Source: Pelagibius litoralis | GTDB taxonomy: Bacteria; Pseudomonadota; Alphaproteobacteria; Kiloniellales; DSM-21159 | Length of the DNA stretch: 39,212 nucleotides | NCBI GenBank assembly: GCA_029287455.1 | Contig: JARFRB010000058.1 | Span: forward strand, 1 to 39,212 | Reading direction: 5' to 3' | Shown: piece by piece, positions 16,702 to 23,987 of the stretch | How the letters are laid out: each line of letters opens with the position of its first letter | How positions within the stretch are numbered: position 1 is the first letter of the stretch | The notes under the pieces: generated by a model | Databases searched by the model: none | What the model was told of the DNA's origin: nothing | What the model saw: only the letters and a program-made list of their open reading frames with translations | Program-made: the position numbers and the translations under genes

Positions 16702-17582
16702 CGGGTCACGACCTTTCCCTTCGCATTTTGCAGCGTGACGCGGCGGTTGCGAAGCGCCAAGTTGGCCCCTTCGATCAGGTTTCCGCGCAGCATGCCTTCG
16801 GCGGTGGCGGCGCCGCTGTTCAAGGCCGCTTCGATGACCTTCGCGGGCAGCTTTCCCACGGCCACGGTTACCGGAGAGCGGCCAAGATCGCTGTCGGCCT
16901 GCAACTCCTCGGCCGGGCGCCGCAGGATCGCGGGATGATCGGCATCCACGGCGTTGGCGATCATGGTGGCCGCCGCGTCCGCCGTGGCCGCGTCCCTGGC
17001 GAGCACGGTGACTGCGTCGGCGATCCCGCGGCTGAGGCTCCGGCCATCGAAGCCGCTGGTCGCGACGCCGCGAACGGGGCTCTCGTGAGGGATCTCGGTG
17101 CGCCCACCAACGCCTGGCGATTGAAGCGAGGTGACCAGCCCGACCTTGAAGCTTCGCCCCTCGCCGATGTGGAAGGCGATATCGCCCCCATTGTTCACAT
17201 AGGCGCGCTCGAGACGCCGGCCCTCGCGCATGGCGGCGAGGATCGTATCGGCGACAGCGCCAGCCACGGCGGCCATGGGCGTAATCCAGAGAGCCGCGTG
17301 AGGGCGGCACGCCCGGTGCATGCGCTCGGCCGTGGGGCTTGACCAAGCGCTGTTTTCTTTGCCGGTCAGCGGTGCGCGCAGGCGCTTCAGATCGCGGATC
17401 AGTCCGGGCAGGATTTCGTCGAAGCTTTCCGCAGCTTGCCGATAAGCGGCTTGCGTCTCCGTTTCGCTGCCTTCCGCGCGAATCACCAGGTCGATCGGGC
17501 CTTGCTGAAGGTGCAGGCGGCCGCTGGGCAGCCAAGCGGAGCTCGCTTGCCACTTCGCCAAGAGGGCATCGGCGTGCTTCAT
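16692..17582 (-). CDS. UPF0280 family protein (ApbE-like fold)
   Basis: 296 aa starting at the ATG at 17582, whose first four bases overlap the stop of the upstream gene. Features are the LHLQQGPIDLVIRAEG strand, WITPMAAVAGAVADTIL, the YVNNGGDIAFHI motif similar to ApbE flavin transferases, and TSGFDGRSLSRGIADAVTVLA. UPF0280 (COG2122) relatives in methanogens have been linked genetically to homocysteine synthesis together with low-potential Fe-S proteins, as I recall. Here it sits between an Fe-S reductase-like gene and an AA_synth gene. It could install a flavin on, or otherwise mature, the neighbouring reductase (inference). Confidence 0.87.
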   Translation of the reverse strand: MKHADALLAKWQASSAWLPSGRLHLQQGPIDLVIRAEGSETETQAAYRQAAESFDEILPGLIRDLKRLRAPLTGKENSAWSSPTAERMHRACRPHAALWITPMAAVAGAVADTILAAMREGRRLERAYVNNGGDIAFHIGEGRSFKVGLVTSLQSPGVGGRTEIPHESPVRGVATSGFDGRSLSRGIADAVTVLARDAATADAAATMIANAVDADHPAILRRPAEELQADSDLGRSPVTVAVGKLPAKVIEAALNSGAATAEGMLRGNLIEGANLALRNRRVTLQNAKGKVVTRWN

Positions 17583-19111
17583 TTGGCTCCCCTTGGCTTT
17601 AGGTCCAAGGGCCAGGGGTTCGCGTCCATCCAAGTATCGTGCCGGGCGGTTCCGCTGTGATCCCGCAACACGCTCTCGAGGGAGACCACTTGACCGCGAT
17701 GGCCCCCCAGCGCTTCGTAGTCGGCGAGCGGCAGGGTGAACTCCATGGGTGCGACCAAGGCGGGCGTGGGGACGTAGCCGAAGGCCTTTTCCGGCATGCG
17801 CGTCACGTCCACCATCACGGTGATCCCGCCCCCCGGCCAGACGTAGACCGGCGCGCCGCCCATGGTGACACGGGTCAAGGCCTGCTTCACCGAGCGCGTC
17901 AGGTGAACCGGATTCTCGGTGACCCCGGCGCGCAGGCTGCCGCCAGCACCTGCCATGAAGACTACGGAAACGAGCGCCGGCTCGCAGTTTTCGCCAATCC
18001 GCTCCACCACTTTGGTGACGGGGCCGGGTAGATTGGCCGGTACCGGCGTCAGGGTCTCGTCCAGCACGCAGTAGAGCGCGTCCTCGCCGGTGGTGCTTGT
18101 CAGCAGCAGCCGCAGGCCGGGCCATGCGGTCTTGGGGTCGACCTTGTCGATGATGGAAAGCGGATCGGTGATGTCTGTGCCGCCCCAGCCGCCGCCCGGC
18201 TCCGCGACCTGGAAATAGCGGCCGGGCGTGGAGCGCCTGCCGCGCACCCGAATGCCCGCCGGCGGCATGTCGAGGCATCGGCCGGCTTGATGCTCGGTCA
18301 GCACGCCGGTGATGTGGTCGTCCACCACGATCACCTCGTCCACCTGGCCGAACCACTGTTGGGCGAAGATCCCCACCGTCGCCGAGCCGCAGCCCACGCG
18401 CATGCGCTCCTCCGCGACACCGTCCACGATCGGCGCCGCTCCCGCCTGAACGGTTACGGCCGAACCGCCGTCGATCTCCAGGTCCACCGGCTGTTTGCCG
18501 CACAAGGACAGCAAGGCCTGGCAGGTCACGTTCCCTTCGCGCTTGCTGCCGCCTGTGAGGTGGCGCACGCCGCCCAGCGACAGCATTTGCGAGCCGTACT
18601 CCGCCGTTGTCACATGGCCAATCTGTTCCCCCTGACAGCGGACCGGCGCTTGCTCGGGGCCGATGTGGCGGTCCGTATCGATCTTCACCTTCACGCCGCA
18701 GTAGCTGAAGATGCCCTCGGTCACCACGGTCACCGTGTCCACGCCTTGGTGCTCGGCGGCGACGATGAAGGGGGCTGGCTTGTAATCGGGGTAGGTGGTG
18801 CCCGAACCGATCCCCGTCACGAAGGTATCGGGATCGCTCACGATCCGGCCATCCCAATCGCCTGCCCCTTCCTCGAAGGGGACCATGGCGCCGCCCTTCT
18901 CTGAGACGCGCTGGCTCAGAACAAGCGGGTCGGTCCGGACCAAGACGCCGTCTTCGTTGGCGTAGCGGTCGCAGGCGCCGGTCTTGCCGGGGCGGATGCG
19001 GCAGAGCACCGGACAGGCATCGCAGCGCACGATCCCCTCGTTACCCTCCCGGGCGCCATATTTGTTGGAGTCCGCGGCCGGACCGCCGGACGGAGGAGGG
19101 CCATTAGCCAT
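17579..19111 (-). CDS. 6-hydroxynicotinate reductase-like Fe-S protein
   Basis: 510 aa. The N-terminus has a probable [4Fe-4S] motif C30-x2-C33-x3-C37-x9-C47 (in CDACPVLCRIRPGKTGAC). Later conserved stretches are TGIGSGTTYPDYKPAPFIVA, VTEGIFSYCGVKVKIDTD, VVDDHITGVLTEHQAGR and LYCVLDETLTPVP. It fits proteins annotated as 6-hydroxynicotinate reductase, an Fe-S flavoprotein first known from the anaerobe Eubacterium barkeri. That enzyme reduces the pyridone ring of 6-hydroxynicotinate with reduced ferredoxin. The substrate here is uncertain. It overlaps the Mo-hydroxylase gene by eight bases and UPF0280 by four, so the three are translationally linked. Confidence 0.82.
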   Translation of the reverse strand: MANGPPPSGGPAADSNKYGAREGNEGIVRCDACPVLCRIRPGKTGACDRYANEDGVLVRTDPLVLSQRVSEKGGAMVPFEEGAGDWDGRIVSDPDTFVTGIGSGTTYPDYKPAPFIVAAEHQGVDTVTVVTEGIFSYCGVKVKIDTDRHIGPEQAPVRCQGEQIGHVTTAEYGSQMLSLGGVRHLTGGSKREGNVTCQALLSLCGKQPVDLEIDGGSAVTVQAGAAPIVDGVAEERMRVGCGSATVGIFAQQWFGQVDEVIVVDDHITGVLTEHQAGRCLDMPPAGIRVRGRRSTPGRYFQVAEPGGGWGGTDITDPLSIIDKVDPKTAWPGLRLLLTSTTGEDALYCVLDETLTPVPANLPGPVTKVVERIGENCEPALVSVVFMAGAGGSLRAGVTENPVHLTRSVKQALTRVTMGGAPVYVWPGGGITVMVDVTRMPEKAFGYVPTPALVAPMEFTLPLADYEALGGHRGQVVSLESVLRDHSGTARHDTWMDANPWPLDLKPRGAK

Positions 19112-21857
19112 GACGCGCCGCCTGGATCGCTGCCAAGACGCGATGCGGCAAGGCTGGAAGCCGTGTTATGCGCGCACCGGTCGCCTGGCGAATGGCGCCC
19201 AGGATCGCCGGAGCGGTTGGCACAAGGGCCGGCTCGCCGATCCCCTTGGCGCCGAAGGGCCCGAGCGGCTCGCGGTCCTCGATCAGATGGATATCGATCT
19301 GCGGCACGTCGCCGAAGGTGGGAATAAGGTAGTCGTGCAGGTTCTCGGTCCTCCCCGGCAAGTATTCCTCCATCAAGGCCAGCCCGATGCCCTGGGCAAT
19401 GCCGCCATGGATCTGGCCCTCCACCAGCATTGGATTGATCGCCCGGCCGACGTCATGGGCTGCCACGATGCGCTCGAGCTGGACGGTGCCCAGTTCGTGG
19501 TCCACGGTGAGTGCGGCCACCTGCGCCGCGAAGCCGTAGGTGGCGTAGGGAATGCCCTGGCCCTTTGCATCCAGGGGTTCAGTGGGCGGGTCGAAACGAC
19601 CCTCGCCGATCAGGTCTTCGGAGAGAGTACCAAGCGAGATCGCATGGGTGCCTTCGCCGTCGTGGATCAGCAGTCTGTCTTGGGCGAGTTCTAGGGCTGC
19701 GTCCGGGCCCGCATTAGCCAAGCGCAGGATTTTGGCGCGCAGGTCCCGAGCGGCCAGTTCGGCGGCCCGGCCCGACACGAAGGTTTGCCGCGAGGCCGAG
19801 GTCTTGCCCGCGTCCGGGGTGCGGTCCGTGTCCCCGAGGACGAGCCTGAAGGCGGAAACCGGCAATCCCAAGGCATCCGCCGCGATTTGCAAGATGACGC
19901 TGGTCGAGCCCTGGCCAATGTCGACGGCCCCATTGAAAAGTGTCAGATGCCCGTTCCGGCCGAGCTTGAGGCGCAGAGTCGAGGGATTGGACATGGAGGT
20001 GTTGCCAATGCCGTACCACATGCAGCCGACACCCACGCCTTTGCGAAGCCGTGCACTACCGGCGTTGAAGCTTTCGGCCGCGCCGCGCAAGTCTTGCCAA
20101 GCCGGTCGCAGCGCCTCCAGACAGGCCGCCAGACCGACCGAATGCTCCAGGCGCTGGCCAGTGGCGGTGACGTCGCCTGCCCTGAGGGCGTTCCGGTGGC
20201 GAAACTCCAACGGGTCGATGCGCGATTTTTCGGCGAGATCGTCCATCAGGGCTTCGTGGGCGATGGCGGCTTGCGGCACGCCGAACCCCCGGAACGCGCC
20301 CGAGGGTGGGCCGTTGGTGTGGACCGCCCGTGCCGAGGCGGTGACGTTCGGGATCCGGTATGGGCCGGTCGCATGCACCGGCACGCGCCCCGCGACCGTC
20401 GGCCCCCAGGAGGCGTAGGCGCCGGTATCGAAGTCTCCGGAAAAGCGGAGAGCCGTTAGCTTGCCGCCGCCATCGGCTGCGGCGGCCGCGCTCATCTGGG
20501 CGGGATGGCGCTTTGTAGAGGACGCCATGGATTCCACCCTGCTGTAAACGCAACGGACGGGTTGCTTGAGCAGCCAGGCCGCTACGCCCAGGATCGGCTG
20601 CAGCGAGACGTCAAGCTTGCCCCCGAATCCGCCACCACAAGCCGACGGCAAGATCCGCACGCTCTCAGGTGGCAGGCCAATCACACGGGCCACCTCGTCC
20701 CGATCCATGTAGGGGGCTTGGGTGCAGGCGGTCACCTCCACCCGGTCGCCGATCCGTTCCGCGTAGCCCGCCTCCGGTTCGATGTAGGCATGCTCCACAT
20801 AAGCCGTCTCCCAGTCTCCCTCGGCGACGACGGCCGCTTCGGCGAAGGCGGCTCGCGTGTCGCCGCTCTCCACGTAGCCCTCAATTAGGACATTCTCCTC
20901 GGCGTGATCGTGCAGGCGGTCCGCATCGGGGGCGAGGGCGGCGGCCACACCATGGAGCGGCTGTGAGACCTCCCATTCGATTGGCAGTTCCTCGTCGCGG
21001 ATCGCTTCCACTGTCTCACGGGCGCCCACCAGAGCCAGCACCGCTTCCCCCCTGTAGCGGACCATTCCTTCCGCCAGGACCGGCTGGTCCTTCAGGTGGG
21101 GGTAGATTCCGAAGCCGTTCTCGCCGGGGATATCGCGCGCTTGGATGACCCGCTTCAGGCCCGGATACGCGCGGAGCAGCGGCTCCATGTCGCCAAGGGC
21201 AAAACGCGCCGCGGGATAGGGGGAGCGCACTACCCTGAGCCAGAGGGCATCGCTTGGGGCCGCGTCGGCGGCGAAACGGTCCTCGCCGGTAATTTTCGGC
21301 AGACCGTCCGCGCGGGGCATCGAGGCGCCCACCGCCACGCCTGCACCCGGCGGTTCCGGCAGCGCCGCGCCTTTATCAAGGGCCGGCACGGCCAAAACGG
21401 CCTCCACGATTTTCCGGTAACCCGTGCAGCGGCAAAGAACGCCACCCAGGCCGTCCATTACCTCCGCCTCGGTCGGGCGCTCAATACGTGACAAGAGGTC
21501 CGCGGCGGCCATCAGCATGCCGGGCGTGCAGATGCCGCATTGCGCGGCGCCGTGGAGATGAAAGGCGTGCTGCAAGGCGCTCAACTTACCTTCGGCCGCA
21601 AGCCCCTCAACGGTTGCAACGTCGCGCCCCTGGGCCTGTGTCAGGGGCACGAGGCAGGCGCAAACCTGCTGGCCGTCGAGCAGGACCGTGCAAGCGCCAC
21701 AGTCCCCGGCGTCGCAGCCGACCTTCGTGCCAGTCATGCCCAGGTGGTCACGTAAGACCGTGCTCAGGCGAGTCATTGGCGGCGCGCTGACCGTGACCGC
21801 CGCACCGTTCACGGTTAAGCGAACGCTTTCCGCCATGCTGCCGGCGTCCGGGCTCAT
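19104..21857 (-). CDS. molybdenum hydroxylase, fused [2Fe-2S] + molybdopterin subunits (xanthine dehydrogenase family)
   Basis: 917 aa. Residues 1-160 are the small subunit with two [2Fe-2S] clusters: C48, C53, C56, C66 (plant type) and C107, C110, C142, C144. From about residue 175 (VGASMPRADGLPKITGEDRF) the large molybdopterin subunit follows, with ACGGGFGGK, GPPSGAFRGFGVPQ, NGAVDIGQGSTSV and the active-site GAKGIGEPALVP containing E875. This family hydroxylates ring carbons next to nitrogen using water and passes electrons to FAD. The FAD part is a separate gene just upstream, overlapping by four bases. The substrate is not known; a pyridine or other N-heterocycle carboxylate fits the neighbour at 17579-19111. 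Confidence 0.94.
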   Translation of the reverse strand: MSPDAGSMAESVRLTVNGAAVTVSAPPMTRLSTVLRDHLGMTGTKVGCDAGDCGACTVLLDGQQVCACLVPLTQAQGRDVATVEGLAAEGKLSALQHAFHLHGAAQCGICTPGMLMAAADLLSRIERPTEAEVMDGLGGVLCRCTGYRKIVEAVLAVPALDKGAALPEPPGAGVAVGASMPRADGLPKITGEDRFAADAAPSDALWLRVVRSPYPAARFALGDMEPLLRAYPGLKRVIQARDIPGENGFGIYPHLKDQPVLAEGMVRYRGEAVLALVGARETVEAIRDEELPIEWEVSQPLHGVAAALAPDADRLHDHAEENVLIEGYVESGDTRAAFAEAAVVAEGDWETAYVEHAYIEPEAGYAERIGDRVEVTACTQAPYMDRDEVARVIGLPPESVRILPSACGGGFGGKLDVSLQPILGVAAWLLKQPVRCVYSRVESMASSTKRHPAQMSAAAAADGGGKLTALRFSGDFDTGAYASWGPTVAGRVPVHATGPYRIPNVTASARAVHTNGPPSGAFRGFGVPQAAIAHEALMDDLAEKSRIDPLEFRHRNALRAGDVTATGQRLEHSVGLAACLEALRPAWQDLRGAAESFNAGSARLRKGVGVGCMWYGIGNTSMSNPSTLRLKLGRNGHLTLFNGAVDIGQGSTSVILQIAADALGLPVSAFRLVLGDTDRTPDAGKTSASRQTFVSGRAAELAARDLRAKILRLANAGPDAALELAQDRLLIHDGEGTHAISLGTLSEDLIGEGRFDPPTEPLDAKGQGIPYATYGFAAQVAALTVDHELGTVQLERIVAAHDVGRAINPMLVEGQIHGGIAQGIGLALMEEYLPGRTENLHDYLIPTFGDVPQIDIHLIEDREPLGPFGAKGIGEPALVPTAPAILGAIRQATGARITRLPALPHRVLAAIQAARHG

Positions 21858-22726
21858 GCCACCCGGCCCAATGGCTTGGCCGCGAGCTGCGCGAGCGCGC
21901 GGCGGACGAGGGTCAAGGCCGCTTCCCGCCGGTAGCCGGCGCTGGCCCGCACGTCGTCGATTGGGGCGAGTGGCTCGAGATGGCGGGGTGTGGCCGTCGC
22001 GGCCAGGCTTTCGTCCAGGGGCGACCCGAGCAAATCGGCTTCAAGCTTCGAGAGGCGCTGGGCAACCGGCGAGCAGGCACCCACCGCGATCCGAGCCTCC
22101 GCGACCTTTCCGTCAGCGTCTGGCCGGAGCCATGCGGCGACCATGGCGATGGAGATCACCAGATAGCGCCGCGCCCCAAGCTTGAGGAAGGTGGATCTTG
22201 CGCCTGCCGGTGGTCGCGGCACGAAGATAGCGCTCATCAGTTCGTCCGGCCGCAGGGCGGTGCTGCGGTTGTCCAGCAGGAAGGTGGAAAGAGGAAGCCG
22301 GCGAGTCTCTTCCAGCGACACCAATTCGACCTCCGCGTCCAAACAGAGCAGGGGCGGGACCCCGTCGGCCGCCGGGGAGGCATTGCAAAGGTTTCCGGCA
22401 AGCGTACCGCGGTTCTGGATCTGCCGGCCGCCGACTTCCCGGGCGGCGAGGCGCAGCGCGTCGAAATCCGGGGGCAGATCGGCAGCGAGAAGCTCGCTCC
22501 AGGTGACGGCGGCGGCGATCCGAAAGCCCTGAGGATCTTGGGCTATGCCACGCAATTCGGGTATGGCGGACAAATCGAGGACCGGTTCCTCGCGGCCACG
22601 TCCCCAGGCGGCATCGTTGGCTTTCGCGGGGAAAACGTCAGTGCCGCCTGCGAGCATGGCCCATCGGCCCTGTGAGAGAGCGCGAAGGGCTGCGTCCAGC
22701 GTGGCTGGCCTTAGAAATACTGCCAT
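21854..22726 (-). CDS. FAD-binding subunit of the molybdenum hydroxylase
   Basis: 290 aa from the ATG at 22726 (MAVFLRPATLDAALRAL), where the family begins; GGGGAG lies just upstream. A GTG at 22807 would give 27 extra residues not expected in the family. FAD-contact motifs are MLAGGTDVFP and QNRGTLAGNLCNASPAAD, followed by the CO_deh_flav_C region from about residue 180 (TFLKLGARRYLVISIAMVAA). It would accept electrons from the [2Fe-2S] clusters of the downstream fused subunit. It is the first gene of the long minus-strand run. Confidence 0.92.
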   Translation of the reverse strand: MAVFLRPATLDAALRALSQGRWAMLAGGTDVFPAKANDAAWGRGREEPVLDLSAIPELRGIAQDPQGFRIAAAVTWSELLAADLPPDFDALRLAAREVGGRQIQNRGTLAGNLCNASPAADGVPPLLCLDAEVELVSLEETRRLPLSTFLLDNRSTALRPDELMSAIFVPRPPAGARSTFLKLGARRYLVISIAMVAAWLRPDADGKVAEARIAVGACSPVAQRLSKLEADLLGSPLDESLAATATPRHLEPLAPIDDVRASAGYRREAALTLVRRALAQLAAKPLGRVA

Positions 22727-22935
22727 GCGCTCCCCAGCATTCTCGTTTTTCCCGTCGATCGCGCTCCACCCTCTTCCCCAACTATAGGGGTATGGCTTCG
22801 CGGGCACGGCCTAGGCAGTATTGGAGCGGACTCCCGCCGGCGAAGTCAAGGCGGGCAAGCCTCGAGCACCGGTCTTGACTTTCGAGGCACTAGAGGACGA
22901 GCATCCTAGTCGATTAGGCATTTAAGGACGCATTG
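22727..22935. promoter_or_regulatory. divergent promoter region between Mo-hydroxylase and oxygenase operons
   Basis: Both long operons start here, facing apart. For the plus strand TTGACT (22875-22880) is a fair -35 box, though the -10 at normal spacing is poor. Small inverted repeats (AGGA-N6-TCCT near 22893-22906, CCTA-N6-TAGG near 22905-22918) could be a dimeric regulator site for the MarR or GlxA proteins nearby. On the minus strand TATAGT near 22783-22788 could be a -10 box. All assignments are weak except the divergent geometry. Confidence 0.45.
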
Positions 22936-23973
22936 ATGGCCGGAGATCCGGATTTCCATCTCGCAAGGGGCCTTGAAGGACACTTCGCCGCCTTCACCGA
23001 GGTCCCGGTTATCGATCTTTCCGGATTTCGCAACGGGTCGGACAGAGCGGCCGTAATCGACGCACTGGTTAGCGCTTGCGTAGAGGTCGGATTCTTCTAT
23101 GTGGCCAACCACGGCGTTCCCAGCACGCTGGTCGAGAAGACCTTCGCCGAAACCAAACGGTTCTTCGCGCAGCCCGAATCGATCAAGCAGAGGCTCCATA
23201 TCCGACACTCCCCGATCCATCGCGGGTATTTCCCCGCATTCGAGGAGAATACCAATCCAGAGCTGACGGGTGATTTGAAGGAAGGCTTTGATCTTGCTCG
23301 GGACCTGCCGGTCGATCATCCGGACGTCTTGGCCAGCAAACCCCTGCATGGCCCGAACGTTTGGCCGGATCCGGAACTCTCGCCTGATTTCCGGCCGACC
23401 ATGGAGCGTTACTTCGCGGAGATGGCGGGGTTGGGCCGCTTACTATTGCGCTGCTTCGCTCTTGGGCTGTCGCTGCCGGAGGACTGGTTCGAGGACAAGG
23501 TGGATGCTCCGTTGGCGCAGCTGCGTCTGCTCCACTATCCCCCGCAAGCCGGGTTTATCGAGGAGCGAACGCTTGGTTGTGGAGCCCATAGCGACTATGG
23601 CTGCTTGACGATCCTGGCGCAGGACGAGGTGGGCGGACTGCAGCTCCAGAACGCCGCCGGGAACTGGATCGAGGCGCCACCGATCCCGCATACCTTCATC
23701 GTCAACATCGGCGACCAAATGGCGCGCTGGACCAATGGGCGCTTCGCCGCCACGCGCCATCGCGTGATCAATCGCAGCGGGCGGGAGCGCTATTCCCTGC
23801 CGTTCTTCTTCGACCCGAACTACGACACCTTGGTGGAAGCGCTGCCATCCTGCCTGGCGCCGGGCGAGGTGCCGCGCTACGCGCCGGTCTTGGCCGGGGA
23901 GTATCTGCAGTCGCGCTACGACGCAACATTCCAATATCGAAAGGACGCCCCCGACGAGGGCGTTCCAGCCTGA
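22936..23973 (+). CDS. 2-oxoglutarate/Fe(II)-type oxygenase, isopenicillin N synthase-like family
   Basis: 345 aa from the ATG at 22936, with AAGGA seven bases upstream (a TTG lies one codon earlier). It has the DIOX_N segment (VPVIDLSG, GFFYVANHGVP) and a C-terminal double-stranded beta helix. The iron ligands are H218 and D220 (GAHSDYG) and H275 (ATRHRVINR); R284-x-x-S287 matches the 2-oxoglutarate carboxylate site. It would hydroxylate or demethylate a small molecule using O2. The substrate is unknown. It is followed after 14 bases by the ferredoxin reductase, so it belongs to the FprA-KorAB operon. Confidence 0.92.
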   Translation: MAGDPDFHLARGLEGHFAAFTEVPVIDLSGFRNGSDRAAVIDALVSACVEVGFFYVANHGVPSTLVEKTFAETKRFFAQPESIKQRLHIRHSPIHRGYFPAFEENTNPELTGDLKEGFDLARDLPVDHPDVLASKPLHGPNVWPDPELSPDFRPTMERYFAEMAGLGRLLLRCFALGLSLPEDWFEDKVDAPLAQLRLLHYPPQAGFIEERTLGCGAHSDYGCLTILAQDEVGGLQLQNAAGNWIEAPPIPHTFIVNIGDQMARWTNGRFAATRHRVINRSGRERYSLPFFFDPNYDTLVEALPSCLAPGEVPRYAPVLAGEYLQSRYDATFQYRKDAPDEGVPA

Positions 23974-23987
23974 GGGCGGGCGATGGC

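Noticed and set aside
16702-17553. Upstream extension of the AA_synth frame
   Set aside because: It overlaps UPF0280 in another frame, is low-complexity, and family homology starts at 16701.
17583-18857. Upstream extension of the UPF0280 frame on the minus strand (to 721 codons)
   Set aside because: This part is out of frame with the 6-hydroxynicotinate reductase-like gene on the same DNA and is Arg/Gly-rich without motifs; UPF0280 homology begins at 17582.
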